DNA of 64,000 bases from Clostridium sp. (GCA_018371855.1 JAHAKD010000002.1:124001-188000), one strand, 5' to 3'; counted from the first letter of the stretch, positions 18,334 to 27,651 are shown. Notes: generated by a model not told the origin, from the sequence alone. Made by a program: numbers and translations.

Positions 18334-20160
18334 ATGATAAACGAAAATATTAGAAACATAGCAATCATAGCACACGTAGACCATGGTAAAACAACATTAG
18401 TAGATGCATTATTAAAACAAAGCCATGTATTTAGAGACAACGAAAAAGTTGACGAGAGAATTATGGATTCTAATGCTTTAGAAAAAGAAAGAGGAATAAC
18501 CATTCTTTCTAAGAATACAGCAGTTATGTATAATGGTGTAAAAATAAATATAGTAGATACACCAGGACATGCTGACTTTGGTGGAGAAGTAGAAAGAGTT
18601 TTAAAAACTGTTGATGGAGTTTTATTATTAGTTGATGCATTCGAAGGACCAATGCCTCAAACAAGAGAGGTTTTAAAGAAAGCATTATCTTTAAATTTAA
18701 AACCAATAGTTGTAATAAATAAAATAGATAGACCAGGGGCAAATCCATCAAAAGTATTAGACCAAGTTTTAGAACTATTTATAGAATTAGATGCAACAGA
18801 TGAACAATTAGAATTCCCAGTAATTTATGCTTCGGCTAAAAACGGAATTGCTAAAATGAACATGGAAGATAGCAGTGATAATATAAATTGTATATTTGAA
18901 ACAATTATAAAAGAAATAAATCCACCTGCTTGTGATGAAGAAGGACCTGCTCAAATGCTAGTATCTAATATTGACTATGATGAATTCATAGGAAGAATGG
19001 CTATAGGTAGACTAGAAAGAGGAATTTTAAAAGTTAATGACCCAGTAGTTATCTGTAAAAAAGATGGAAAAATGGAAAATGCAAGAATAGGTAAAATTTA
19101 CACACATATGGGACTTAAAAAAGTAGAAGTTCAAGAAATAGGTGCGGGTGATATTATCGAATTATCTGGTATTCCAGATATTAATATTGGTGAAACAATA
19201 TGTGATATAGAGCATCCAGAAAAAATAGAATTTATAGATATAGATGAACCAACAGTTACAATGACATTTAGTGTAAATGATGGACCTTTAGCTGGTAAAG
19301 AAGGTAAATTTATTACGTCAAGACATTTAAGAGATAGATTATTTAAAGAGCTTGAAAGAAATGTAAGTTTACGTGTAAGTGAAACGGATTCTGCAGATTC
19401 ATTTGAAGTAGCTGGACGTGGAGAGTTACACTTATCTGTATTAATAGAAACAATGAGAAGAGAAGGATATGAATTCTTAGTTTCTAGACCAAAGGTTATT
19501 ATAAAAGAAATAAATGGAGTAAAATGCGAACCAATAGAAAGATTAGTAGTTAATGTTCCTGATGATTGTATTGGTAGCGTTATAGAAAAATTAGGAAAAA
19601 GAAAAGCAGAAATGATAAATATGGAACCAGCAGAAGCAGGACATACTAAAGTAGAATTTAAAATTCCTTCAAGAGGATTAATTGGTTATAGAACAGAATT
19701 TATGACAGATACAAAAGGTAATGGTGTTATGAACCATGTATTTGAAGATTATGAGCCATACAAAGGAACAGTTGTTGCAAGAACAAGAGGAACAATTGTA
19801 GCTTTCGAAGCAGGAACATCTATAACATATGGATTATATAATGCACAAGACAAAGGTGATTTATTCATTGGACCAGGTGTAGAAGTATATGAAGGTATGA
19901 TTGTTGGTATAAATTCAAGACCAGAAGACTTATCTATAAATGTATGTAAAGAAAAACATTTAACAAATACAAGAGCTTCAGGTTCTGATGATGCCTTAAG
20001 ACTAGTACCACCAATTCAGATGTCATTAGAAAAAGCTATAGAATTTATACAAGATGATGAATTAGTAGAGGTAACTCCAAAGAGCATTAGATTAAGAAAA
20101 AAAATACTAGATACAAAAACTAGAGAAAGAGAAGCAAGAAGAAAAGTTAAAGAAGACTAA
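18334..20160 (+). CDS. typA: Ribosome-associated GTPase TypA/BipA
   Basis: 608 residues. G1 AHVDHGKTTL, G3 DTPGHADFGGEVERVL and G4 NKIDRP, followed by domain II, the EF-G-like domain and the TypA-specific C-terminal domain (SRGLIGYRTEFMTDTKGNG, VRLRKKIL-like end). It is a translational GTPase involved in ribosome assembly and stress or cold adaptation. It starts 13 bases after the S1 gene with AAGGAG, so the two are co-transcribed. Confidence 0.97.
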   Translation: MINENIRNIAIIAHVDHGKTTLVDALLKQSHVFRDNEKVDERIMDSNALEKERGITILSKNTAVMYNGVKINIVDTPGHADFGGEVERVLKTVDGVLLLVDAFEGPMPQTREVLKKALSLNLKPIVVINKIDRPGANPSKVLDQVLELFIELDATDEQLEFPVIYASAKNGIAKMNMEDSSDNINCIFETIIKEINPPACDEEGPAQMLVSNIDYDEFIGRMAIGRLERGILKVNDPVVICKKDGKMENARIGKIYTHMGLKKVEVQEIGAGDIIELSGIPDINIGETICDIEHPEKIEFIDIDEPTVTMTFSVNDGPLAGKEGKFITSRHLRDRLFKELERNVSLRVSETDSADSFEVAGRGELHLSVLIETMRREGYEFLVSRPKVIIKEINGVKCEPIERLVVNVPDDCIGSVIEKLGKRKAEMINMEPAEAGHTKVEFKIPSRGLIGYRTEFMTDTKGNGVMNHVFEDYEPYKGTVVARTRGTIVAFEAGTSITYGLYNAQDKGDLFIGPGVEVYEGMIVGINSRPEDLSINVCKEKHLTNTRASGSDDALRLVPPIQMSLEKAIEFIQDDELVEVTPKSIRLRKKILDTKTREREARRKVKED

Positions 20161-20177
20161 AATAAGATGAAATAGGA

Positions 20178-20209
20178 TAGGGATTTGGGGACGTTCCTTG
20201 AAATCCCTA
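20178..20209 (+). repeat. Palindromic intergenic repeat, copy 5 (+)
   Basis: TAGGGATTTGGGGACGTTCC followed by TTGAAATCCCTA, 18 bases after typA. The outer arms ATAGGGATTT and AAATCCCTAT extend the hairpin. Confidence 0.85.
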
Positions 20210-20242
20210 TTTCTTTGGTTTGATAATTAAAGGAGAAGGTAT

Positions 20243-20827
20243 ATGAACGAAATAGAGTTGAAAATAATAAAAGAAAAAGCGTTAGAAGACCATATTCCAA
20301 TAATTATGGATGATACTTTAGAAGTAATAGACAAAATTTTAAAAGAAACGAAACCAAAAGCAATATTAGAGATAGGAACTGCTGTTGGGTATTCTGCTAT
20401 GTGCTTTTCAAGATATTTAGCTGAAGGTGGCAAAATAGATACAATAGAAAGAGAGCATGAAAGAGTAGAAGAGGCAAAGATAAATATACAAAAGGTAGGA
20501 GTAGCAGACAAAATTAATATTTTAGAAGGAGATGCAGTAGAAATATTGCCTACATTAGATAAAAAATATGATGTTGTATTTATAGATGCTGCAAAGGGAA
20601 AATATCCATTCTTTTTAGAACAAGCTAAAAGAATGTTAAACAAAAATGGAATTATTTTTGCCGACAATATTTTATATAAAGGCTATGTTATGAGTGATTA
20701 TAACAAACATAAACAAAGAACCGCTGTAAGAAATCTACGTGAATATATAAAAGAAGTAACAGAGGATGAAAATTGTACAACAGAAATATTAGAAGTTGGA
20801 GATGGACTTGCAATAAGTAGATTTTAA
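20243..20827 (+). CDS. SAM-dependent O-methyltransferase (YrrM/TrmR type)
   Basis: 194 residues, class I fold. LEIGTAVGYSAMCFSRYL binds SAM; DVVFIDAAKGKYPFFLEQA and FADNILYKGYV are the metal/substrate-site motifs of the COMT-like bacterial family. In B. subtilis the homolog TrmR methylates 5-hydroxyuridine in tRNA; that exact role here is inference. AAGGAGAAGGTAT precedes the ATG, and a strong terminator follows. Confidence 0.85.
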   Translation: MNEIELKIIKEKALEDHIPIIMDDTLEVIDKILKETKPKAILEIGTAVGYSAMCFSRYLAEGGKIDTIEREHERVEEAKINIQKVGVADKINILEGDAVEILPTLDKKYDVVFIDAAKGKYPFFLEQAKRMLNKNGIIFADNILYKGYVMSDYNKHKQRTAVRNLREYIKEVTEDENCTTEILEVGDGLAISRF

Positions 20828-20845
20828 AAATATAGTGTTAGAAGA

Positions 20846-20882
20846 AAAAAGACGTGATTAAAAATTAAAATCACGTCTTTTT
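20846..20882. terminator. Bidirectional terminator
   Basis: A 14-bp stem (AAAAAGACGTGATT and its complement) with a 9-nt loop, between the convergent O-methyltransferase and alarmone-synthetase-like genes. T-runs are present in both directions. Confidence 0.85.
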
Positions 20883-20884
20883 GG

Positions 20885-21712
20885 TTATCTTAATTGTATA
20901 GCTCTCATTTTCATAAATTCATCAAAGTTTATACCAAAATAATATTTGAAATTGGCCTCAAAGCTATCTAAAACTACAATATCTTTTCTAGATTTTTTGT
21001 CGAATTCAAAATGCATATATTGTGGTAAAAAATATGTAGCAGAATTTATGCTTTCTATTTTTTCTAAAAATAAGTCCCTATTGTTTTTATATACAGAAGA
21101 ATGACCAGCTGTGCCGTTTTTTTCGGTTTCTCTCATTCTAAATGTTTTTATTTGTGTTTCACGATAAAATTTAATATCTTTATCTGGAACATGAACAATA
21201 CGAGTTGTATGTAATGATGAATAACCATTTTTTTTAGGTTCTGCTATATAATCTTTTCTTTTTCTAGAAAGTTCAGTTATATTTGGATCATGTGTAACTA
21301 AAAAATTTCCTATTTCGTAAGCTTTTTGAATTAATAAATCTTCATCTGTTTTACCATCTACAGCTAAGATAATTATTTTGTCTCCAAATATATCTAAAGC
21401 TTCTCCTTTTTTATCTAATTTTTCTATATAGTTATGTTTAGATTTTACCCTAGACATAATATAAAAATCTACATTTTTAAAAGCAGCTTGTAAACTCGCA
21501 TTTTCTGCTTCTAAATTTTGTATATAGTATTTAAGGTAATCATTTTTATATGTATCATATAATCTTACTAGATTATTTCTATTATCTAAAGCTGCCTTGT
21601 TTTCTGAACTTAAAATAAATTGAGCAAGTCCAATTTTTTGCGCTGGAACAGCAAGAACCTCGCTATTTTCGTTGGATTCTAATGAGTTTGTCTTTTGAGA
21701 CAATGATATCAC
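20885..21712 (-). CDS. RelA/SpoT-type (p)ppGpp synthetase-domain protein, divergent
   Basis: 275 residues. Residues 85-100 (MSRVKSKHNYIEKL), 107-115 (DIFGDKIII), 154-170 (DYIAEPKKNGYSSLHTT) and 183-209 (YRETQIKTFRMRETEKNGTAGHSSVYK) match the RelA_SpoT synthetase core. The catalytic Asp (D107) and Glu (E185) equivalents are both present. No hydrolase, TGS or ACT domain, so it resembles a small alarmone synthetase, but with an extended N-terminus and an unusual C-terminal 65 residues. Activity is likely but unproven. It stands alone between terminators. Confidence 0.75.
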   Translation of the reverse strand: MISLSQKTNSLESNENSEVLAVPAQKIGLAQFILSSENKAALDNRNNLVRLYDTYKNDYLKYYIQNLEAENASLQAAFKNVDFYIMSRVKSKHNYIEKLDKKGEALDIFGDKIIILAVDGKTDEDLLIQKAYEIGNFLVTHDPNITELSRKRKDYIAEPKKNGYSSLHTTRIVHVPDKDIKFYRETQIKTFRMRETEKNGTAGHSSVYKNNRDLFLEKIESINSATYFLPQYMHFEFDKKSRKDIVVLDSFEANFKYYFGINFDEFMKMRAIQLR

Positions 21713-21773
21713 CTCTAAAATAAAGAATATTTGCGCGCGAAGAATATTATACCAAATTTTACTAAAAAGAGCA

Positions 21774-21808
21774 ATAAAAAAGGGTATAAATCGTTCGACC
21801 TATACCTT
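21774..21808 (-). terminator. Terminator of the PF06541 gene at 21821
   Basis: On the minus strand, AAGGTATA pairs with TATACCCTT around a loop containing a TCG/CGA mini-stem, and a run of six T follows. Confidence 0.7.
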
Positions 21809-21820
21809 CAAAATTCGACA

Positions 21821-22381
21821 TTATAATATACCTAGATATTTTAAACTAGAAAAAATAGTATCAATAATTAAAATTATTGGCATTAAATATATAAGGACTT
21901 TTAAAATATAGGCTGGAATAGCAGTTAAGGATTTTTCTATTTTTTTAGAGAAAAATGGATGAATATGATTAATAAATAATAATCCGATAAATCCCCATGC
22001 TATTGTATATAAAATACTAATTCTACCATTCAAATTAAAAAAGTCATATGTATAATCCCACCATTTGGCAGCAAAAATTGCCTCTAATGCAAAACCTACT
22101 ACATATTCAAATGCAGAGAAAATAAAAGCCGAAGCTAAAAATAATTTAATAGAATTCTTCTTATATTTGCTAATAAATAAAATCATTAAAATTGCTCCAA
22201 AACCATAAATAGGACAAATAGGACCAACTAAAAATCCACGGTTTGTGAAATGCCCTAATACAAGTAATGAATAAAATGTTTCCATTAACCATCCAATAAA
22301 TGAGTAAAGGAAAAAGTATAATATTATATATTGTATATCTGTTAATTTCTTTTTTATAATTAAAGCTTTTGATGCTTCCAT
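21821..22381 (-). CDS. PF06541 (CmpB-like) membrane protein
   Basis: 186 residues with about five transmembrane segments. Family markers are FIGWLMETFY, NRGFLVGPICPIYGFGA, EYVVGFALEAIFAAKWWDY and FNLNGRI. It is annotated in databases as a putative ABC transporter permease, but its transport role is not established. ATG 22381 directly follows a hairpin whose 3' arm is the GGAGG ribosome binding site. A longer paralog lies at 26812-27651. Confidence 0.8.
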   Translation of the reverse strand: MEASKALIIKKKLTDIQYIILYFFLYSFIGWLMETFYSLLVLGHFTNRGFLVGPICPIYGFGAILMILFISKYKKNSIKLFLASAFIFSAFEYVVGFALEAIFAAKWWDYTYDFFNLNGRISILYTIAWGFIGLLFINHIHPFFSKKIEKSLTAIPAYILKVLIYLMPIILIIDTIFSSLKYLGIL

Positions 22382-22411
22382 AAAAAAACCTCCTATAACA
22401 AATGTAGGAGG
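22382..22411 (-). promoter_or_regulatory. Terminator-like hairpin containing the next gene's ribosome binding site
   Basis: On the minus strand: CCTCCTA, 9-nt loop, TAGGAGG, seven T, then ATG 22381. It begins eight bases after the ldh stop. The same structure could terminate ldh transcription and hide the GGAGG of the PF06541 gene. Confidence 0.7.
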
Positions 22412-22419
22412 TAGTATAT

Positions 22420-23328
22420 TTAAATTTCATTAATAGCATTTCGTATAATATTAGCAGAATTTTCGAATTTATGAATTTCTTCTTGGTTTAAAGCCATAAT
22501 TCCAGTTTTTTCGACGCCATTTATTCCAATAACAGAAGGTGTACTAATAAATATTTTTTGAACAGGATCATAAGAAGAAACACATATGATTGCTTTTTCA
22601 TCTGCTATAATTGCACTAGTTATTCTTGTTAAAGCAGAAGCTATTCCAAAACAAGTGTAATTTTTCTTCTGAGCAATTTTAAAACCAAAGTTTCTCGTTT
22701 CATCTTCTATATTTATCATATCTTCGTGTGATAAATAATTAGAAATTGGTTCTAAACCGATTTTTGCATTGCTCCAAGGAACGAATTGACTATTTCCGTG
22801 TTCTCCAATTACATAAGCGTGTACACTTTTTGGTGAAACTTCAAGTTTATTTGCAATAATATTTTGAAGTCTTGCAGAATCTAATGATGTTCCAGAACCA
22901 ATAATTTTATTTGAATTTAGTCCTGAATATTGCCAAGTAAGATATGTCATAACATCTAATGGGTTACCTGCGACAAGTATAATTCCATTAAACTTTGTAG
23001 CTGCAATACTTTTTACAATTTCTTTAAAAATATTACTTGCATTATGCAAATCTTCCATTCTAGATGCAATATTTGCTCTTTGACTAACACCAGCTGTTAT
23101 ACATATAATTGATGCATCATTACATTCTTCATATGTTCCAAACTTGATTTTAGAAGAAGTGTTAGTAAGTGGAATACAATTTAGTAAATCTAATGATTCT
23201 CCTTCAGCTTTTTGCATATTAATGTCTATTAATACAATTTCATGTATATTTATATTAGAACTTAAAAGTGAATAGGCATAACTAACCCCAACGTTACCAG
23301 TACCTATTATAACTACTTTATTTTTCAT
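22420..23328 (-). CDS. ldh: L-lactate dehydrogenase
   Basis: 302 residues from ATG 23328 (AGGAGG 12 bases upstream; the in-frame ATG at 23376 has none). IGTGNVGVSYA is the NAD site, VLIDINMQKAEGESLDL the second strand, and GEHGNSQFVPWS carries the catalytic His. The substrate-selecting Gln follows AGVS (AGVSQR), indicating lactate rather than malate, though this loop is less standard than in typical LDH. It reduces pyruvate and regenerates NAD in fermentation. Confidence 0.9.
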   Translation of the reverse strand: MKNKVVIIGTGNVGVSYAYSLLSSNINIHEIVLIDINMQKAEGESLDLLNCIPLTNTSSKIKFGTYEECNDASIICITAGVSQRANIASRMEDLHNASNIFKEIVKSIAATKFNGIILVAGNPLDVMTYLTWQYSGLNSNKIIGSGTSLDSARLQNIIANKLEVSPKSVHAYVIGEHGNSQFVPWSNAKIGLEPISNYLSHEDMINIEDETRNFGFKIAQKKNYTCFGIASALTRITSAIIADEKAIICVSSYDPVQKIFISTPSVIGINGVEKTGIMALNQEEIHKFENSANIIRNAINEI

Positions 23329-23364
23329 TTGTAAGAGACCTCCTAATAATTTGTCTGCCAATAT

Positions 23365-23393
23365 AGTATATAGCAAAATGGCTCTGCTGTAAA
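23365..23393 (-). promoter_or_regulatory. Promoter of ldh
   Basis: Minus-strand TTTACA (23393-23388), 17-nt spacer, TATACT (23370-23365). Confidence 0.6.
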
Positions 23394-23502
23394 GATATTA
23401 AGAGAATTTTAATATATTATATCTTAATAATTTATAAATAGTATTGCTAATAGAATAAAAAAAATGTACAATCATGAAAAATATAATAAAAGGGGGATAA
23501 CC

Positions 23503-24228
23503 ATGATTAAATTAGAAAATATTTCTAAGTCATATGTAAAAGGAAAAAAATCTGTAGATTCCCTAAACTTAGAAATAAAAGATGGAGAAATTTTTGGCTT
23601 TTTAGGACCAAATGGTGCAGGAAAAACAACAACTATCAAGATGATTACAGGCATACTAAATGCTGATGAGGGAAAAATATTGGTAGATGATAAAGATATA
23701 AAGAAGGATAGTATTTCTGCTAAGAAAACTATAGGATTTGTACCAGACACGCCAGATATATTTTTAAAACTTAAGGGAATAGAATACTTAAATTTTATGG
23801 GAGATATTTATGAGGTTCCAAAAGAAATAAGAAGACAAAGAATAGAAGAATTAACAAAGAAATTTGAGATATATGATAATTTAAATGAAGAGATGCAAGG
23901 GTATTCACACGGAATGCGTCAAAAAATAATACTATGTGGAGCTCTTTTAAATAATCCAAAAAACTGGATATTAGATGAGCCAATGACGGGGTTGGATCCA
24001 AAGGCATCTTATGATTTAAAAGAAATGATGAGGAAACACGCAAAGGAAGGTAATTGTGTTTTCTTTTCTACACATGTTTTAGAAGTTGCAGAAAAATTAT
24101 GTGACAGAGTAGGAATTATAAATAAGGGGAAATTAATTTTTGTGGGAACATTTGAAGAGATGAAGACAAAATTAAAAGACAATGGAACATTAGAAGAATT
24201 ATTCTTGGAGATTACACAAGATGAATAA
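23503..24228 (+). CDS. ABC exporter ATP-binding protein
   Basis: 241 residues from ATG 23503 (AGGGGGAT upstream; the longer frame from 23464 lacks a site). Walker A GPNGAGKTTT, signature YSHGMRQK in place of LSGGQ, Walker B NWILDEPMTGLDP and the H-loop STHVLE. It overlaps the permease by eight bases. The substrate is unknown; the closest resemblance is to EcsA/YthP-like drug or peptide exporters. Confidence 0.93.
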   Translation: MIKLENISKSYVKGKKSVDSLNLEIKDGEIFGFLGPNGAGKTTTIKMITGILNADEGKILVDDKDIKKDSISAKKTIGFVPDTPDIFLKLKGIEYLNFMGDIYEVPKEIRRQRIEELTKKFEIYDNLNEEMQGYSHGMRQKIILCGALLNNPKNWILDEPMTGLDPKASYDLKEMMRKHAKEGNCVFFSTHVLEVAEKLCDRVGIINKGKLIFVGTFEEMKTKLKDNGTLEELFLEITQDE

Positions 24229-25861
24229 GATTATTTCACTTACAAAAGTTCTCCTTAAAAATTCCTTCCAAAAATATAGCGAAAATAATAAAAAAACAAG
24301 CAAAGTAGGAAAAATAATACTTTATGGGATTTTGTTAGTATATTTAATGGGAATATTTGGATTCCTATCATATGGGTTAATTACAACACTACAGCAAGTG
24401 CATCAAGAAGCAATGTTTATTGGAATATTTCTATTAGGGTTAGCGCTACTTACAATAATACAATCAATTATATCAGCAACAAATGTATTCTATTTTTCAA
24501 AAGATTTGGATTATATTTTGCCATTACCATTAAAGCCTAGAGAAATATTAATTTCAAAATTAAATGTAATATTAGTAACAGAATATGTAATGGAATTAAT
24601 ATTTGCGGTAGCACCGATAATTGTTTATGGAATTCTTACATCAGCAGGGGCAATGTTCTATATAGTTTCATTATTGGTATTAATAATATTTCCAATAATT
24701 CCAATACTTATTGCAACTTTTATAATAATGGTAATAATGAGTTTCTCAAAAGGTGTAAAAAATAAAGATAGATTTAAACTTATAGCACCACTATTAGGAA
24801 TTGCATTAGCACTTATACTTTCATTTGCTTTTTCTGGAACATCAGAATTAAGCGAAGCAGATTTATTAAATGCATTAACACAAGCTAATAGTATGGTAGA
24901 AATGGTTAGTGATAGTTTACCTATTATAAAACCAGGAATTAATGCGATAGTAAATGCAAGTTTTATTGAATTTTTAAAATTATTAGGAATTACAGCAATA
25001 TGTTATATTGTATTTATATTAATAGGAAATAAATTTTACTTTAGAGGGGCAGTAGGTAATTTATCTTCTGGAGCAAAGAAAGGGAAAAATATTACAGGTA
25101 AAGATATAAAAATAAAATCAGTAGGAAAATCATATGTAGCTAAAGAATTTAAAATGCTATTTAAAAATCCAATATTTTTTGTGCAATGTGTATTACCATC
25201 TGTATTAATGCCAGTAGTATTTTTAGGAATATTTATTGTAAGTATAAATAGTAATAATTCGCAAGAATCAATAAATGAATTTCAAAAAGTATTAGGTGGT
25301 TTTATAGAGACGCCAATTGGATTGGCAGCGATTCTTGCAATTACAGAATTTTTAACAAGTATGCTATATATTGCTCCAACTGCTATATCAAGAGATGGAC
25401 AAAATGCAATATTTATGAAATATATACCAGTGCCATATTATAAACAATTAATTTATAAAGGGATACCAAATGTGGTTTTTGGAACTATAACATCACTAAT
25501 TGTTTTAATATTTATTTATGTAGTAGCAAAACCATCACTAGTATTTTTATTAACAGCATTAATACTAAATTTAATTTTATTAATTTTACAAACTTTATTA
25601 ATGGAATTAGTAGATTTAAGAAAACCAAAGCTAGAATGGTCAACAGAATACGCAGTAGTAAAACAAAATATGAATTTATTATGGCCTTTTGTATTAAATT
25701 TAATAGAAATTGGAATAATATTTATAGTATCTATACCATTAAGCTTTACGAATTATTTAATAACAGCTGTAATTTTAGTGGTTCTACATATTATAATTAC
25801 TTATTTTGTAAATAGATACATGTGTAATAATCAAGATAAATTATTTGACAAAGTAAGTTAG
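24221..25861 (+). CDS. ABC exporter membrane protein
   Basis: 546 residues with about a dozen hydrophobic segments; no extracytoplasmic lipoprotein features. It includes the phrase FSKDLDYILPLPLKPREILISKL, typical of YthQ/EcsB-like permeases in which this loop contacts the ATPase. It starts inside the end of the ATPase gene, so the two form one exporter. Substrate unknown. Confidence 0.88.
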   Translation: MNKIISLTKVLLKNSFQKYSENNKKTSKVGKIILYGILLVYLMGIFGFLSYGLITTLQQVHQEAMFIGIFLLGLALLTIIQSIISATNVFYFSKDLDYILPLPLKPREILISKLNVILVTEYVMELIFAVAPIIVYGILTSAGAMFYIVSLLVLIIFPIIPILIATFIIMVIMSFSKGVKNKDRFKLIAPLLGIALALILSFAFSGTSELSEADLLNALTQANSMVEMVSDSLPIIKPGINAIVNASFIEFLKLLGITAICYIVFILIGNKFYFRGAVGNLSSGAKKGKNITGKDIKIKSVGKSYVAKEFKMLFKNPIFFVQCVLPSVLMPVVFLGIFIVSINSNNSQESINEFQKVLGGFIETPIGLAAILAITEFLTSMLYIAPTAISRDGQNAIFMKYIPVPYYKQLIYKGIPNVVFGTITSLIVLIFIYVVAKPSLVFLLTALILNLILLILQTLLMELVDLRKPKLEWSTEYAVVKQNMNLLWPFVLNLIEIGIIFIVSIPLSFTNYLITAVILVVLHIIITYFVNRYMCNNQDKLFDKVS

Positions 25862-25879
25862 TAAACTAAGGAGGAAAAA

Positions 25880-26485
25880 ATGAATATAGGAATTGACCTT
25901 GATGGTGTATTAACTAATTTTAATGAATTTTGTATGAGCTATGGAACAAAATATGCTTCTGAAATAGGAAAGGGAAAGATTGTAAATTCTAAAGGATATG
26001 AGAGTATAGAGATTTTTAGTTGGGATAGACAAACAGACATGGAATTTTGGCAAAAATACAACTCACAATATGCTTTAGAAGAAAAGCCTAGACCTTTTGC
26101 AAAAGAAGTACTAGATAAATTTAAAGAAGAGGGACATAAAATATATATTATTACAGCTAGGGCAAGTGAGTTTGAAGATATAGAAGCACAAAGTAAGATG
26201 CATGACATGGTGAGAAATTGGTTTAAAAAAAATGAATTGTATTATGATGAATTAATTTTTTCTACAGTTAATAAATTAGAAAATTGTAGAGAAAATAACA
26301 TAGATATAATGATAGAGGATAGTCCACACAACATAAAACAACTTGCAGAATTTTTACCTATTATTTGTTTTGATACAAGATATAATAAAGATTGCGAAGG
26401 CAAGAATATAATTAGAGTATATAGTTTTTATGATATATATGAAAAAATAAAAGAATTTGAACAACAAAAGAATCCAACTGATTAA
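25880..26485 (+). CDS. HAD-superfamily 5' nucleotidase-like hydrolase
   Basis: 201 residues. Motif I GIDLDGVLTNF (DxD), motif II IITARAS, and IDIMIEDSPHNI for motif IV. The arrangement is that of the 5'(3')-deoxyribonucleotidase/NagD-like group without a cap insertion. Substrate not determinable. AAGGAGG precedes the ATG, 18 bases after the ABC permease, so it may share that transcript. Confidence 0.75.
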   Translation: MNIGIDLDGVLTNFNEFCMSYGTKYASEIGKGKIVNSKGYESIEIFSWDRQTDMEFWQKYNSQYALEEKPRPFAKEVLDKFKEEGHKIYIITARASEFEDIEAQSKMHDMVRNWFKKNELYYDELIFSTVNKLENCRENNIDIMIEDSPHNIKQLAEFLPIICFDTRYNKDCEGKNIIRVYSFYDIYEKIKEFEQQKNPTD

Positions 26486-26498
26486 GTTGGATTTTTTT
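26471..26498 (+). terminator. Terminator overlapping the stop codon of the nucleotidase gene
   Basis: A nine-bp stem (26471-26479 with 26485-26493), loop GATTA, and seven T. The TAA stop lies in the loop and 3' arm. Confidence 0.85.
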
Positions 26499-26516
26499 GT
26501 TAAAGAATAGTTAAAT

Positions 26517-26630
26517 TTAATTTTCTTTAATTATATTTTTTTTGGCAAGGTCAACACCTAATGCTAAAACAGAAAGTGAATCTATTGCTAAGTTTATACA
26601 TAAAATGTAGATTACAAGAATTGGTGAATC
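26517..26630 (-). pseudogene. Remnant of a P-type cation-transporting ATPase C-terminus
   Basis: Thirty-seven codons open on the minus strand, closed upstream by TAG and without a start. ILVIYILCINLAIDSLSVLA followed by LGVDLAKKNI resembles the M6 region of P2-type calcium ATPases (consensus 'INLVTDGLPALALGVEPAEKDIM'). Nothing else of the gene remains in the 315-base gap (26486-26799), which otherwise holds repeat copy 6. The assignment rests on one short motif. Confidence 0.45.
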
Positions 26631-26706
26631 CTAATTATAACAATACTAACAAAAAAATAAAAAAAATATTGCAATTTAGCAAATTTATTATTAAGATAGG
26701 TAAAAA

Positions 26707-26732
26707 GGGATTTGGGGACGTTCCTTAAAATA
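26707..26732 (+). repeat. Palindromic intergenic repeat, copy 6 (right end lost)
   Basis: GGGATTTGGGGACGTTCCTT followed by AAAAT, after which the terminal CCC is missing. It lies 80 bases upstream of the PF06541 gene at 26812. Confidence 0.7.
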
Positions 26733-26811
26733 ATTATATAAGAAAAGAGGATTTTACCCAAAGAAAAGTTGTATTTATATATAATTAAAGTAATAGTTAA
26801 TGGAGGAATTA

Positions 26812-27651
26812 ATGAAAAATAAAAAGGAAAAAGCAAAGAAGAAATTTACGATTTTAGGAATGAGCATTTGGAGAGTTTTAGCTTATTTTATAATTTATAG
26901 TATTTTAGGATATTTAATCGAAACATTATTTGGATTAGTTACCAAAGGTGTTATAGAAAGTAGACAGAGCTTTTTATATGGACCATTTTGTGCTATATAT
27001 GGGTTAGGAGCAGTAATAATGATTGGGCTTCTACAATATTTTAATAAAAACAATTTTTCATTGTTTTTTGGTGGTTTTTTAATTGGATCTGTAGTTGAAT
27101 ATTTAGTAAGTTTATTTGGAGAAATGATGTTACATGTAAAGTGGTGGGATTATTCGAATATGCCACTTAATATAAATGGTAGAATATGTGTATATTTTTC
27201 TATATTCTGGGGAATCCTTGCAATCTTTTTAATGACATATATTAATAAAAAAGTAGATAAATTATTAATTTGGTTAAAAGAAAAAATTAATATAAAAGCA
27301 TTAAAAACAATTACTATAATAACAATAATTTTTATGGCTATTGATTGTGTATATACTGGAATGGCTTTAAGAATGTTTTATGCAAGAATTGAACATAGTG
27401 GTTTAATTAAAATGCAAAATGGAGAACAATATTTGTTAGATTACGAAGAAATACAAAATAAACCTGGAGTAAAAGAATTTATGGAAAAATATTTAAGTGA
27501 TGAAAAAATGCTTAAGACATTTCCAAATTTAAAAGTTACAGATATTAATGGAGATATTGTGCTTGTAAAAGATGTATTCCCAGATATACAACCTTACTAT
27601 GTTAAATTATTTACACCAAAACAGGTACAAAGGATTAATGTAGAAAACTAA
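26812..27651 (+). CDS. PF06541 (CmpB-like) membrane protein with C-terminal extension
   Basis: 279 residues from ATG 26812; GGAGG lies at 26802-26806, so the in-frame ATG at 26800 overlaps the site. It has the same markers as the 21821 gene (ILGYLIETLFG, FLYGPFCAIYGLGAV, KWWDYS, LNINGRICVYFS) and about five membrane spans, then a soluble tail of about 90 residues (from MALRMFYARIEH) not present in the paralog. It is 26 bases upstream of the giant nucleotidyltransferase-domain gene and probably co-transcribed with it. Confidence 0.8.
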   Translation: MKNKKEKAKKKFTILGMSIWRVLAYFIIYSILGYLIETLFGLVTKGVIESRQSFLYGPFCAIYGLGAVIMIGLLQYFNKNNFSLFFGGFLIGSVVEYLVSLFGEMMLHVKWWDYSNMPLNINGRICVYFSIFWGILAIFLMTYINKKVDKLLIWLKEKINIKALKTITIITIIFMAIDCVYTGMALRMFYARIEHSGLIKMQNGEQYLLDYEEIQNKPGVKEFMEKYLSDEKMLKTFPNLKVTDINGDIVLVKDVFPDIQPYYVKLFTPKQVQRINVEN

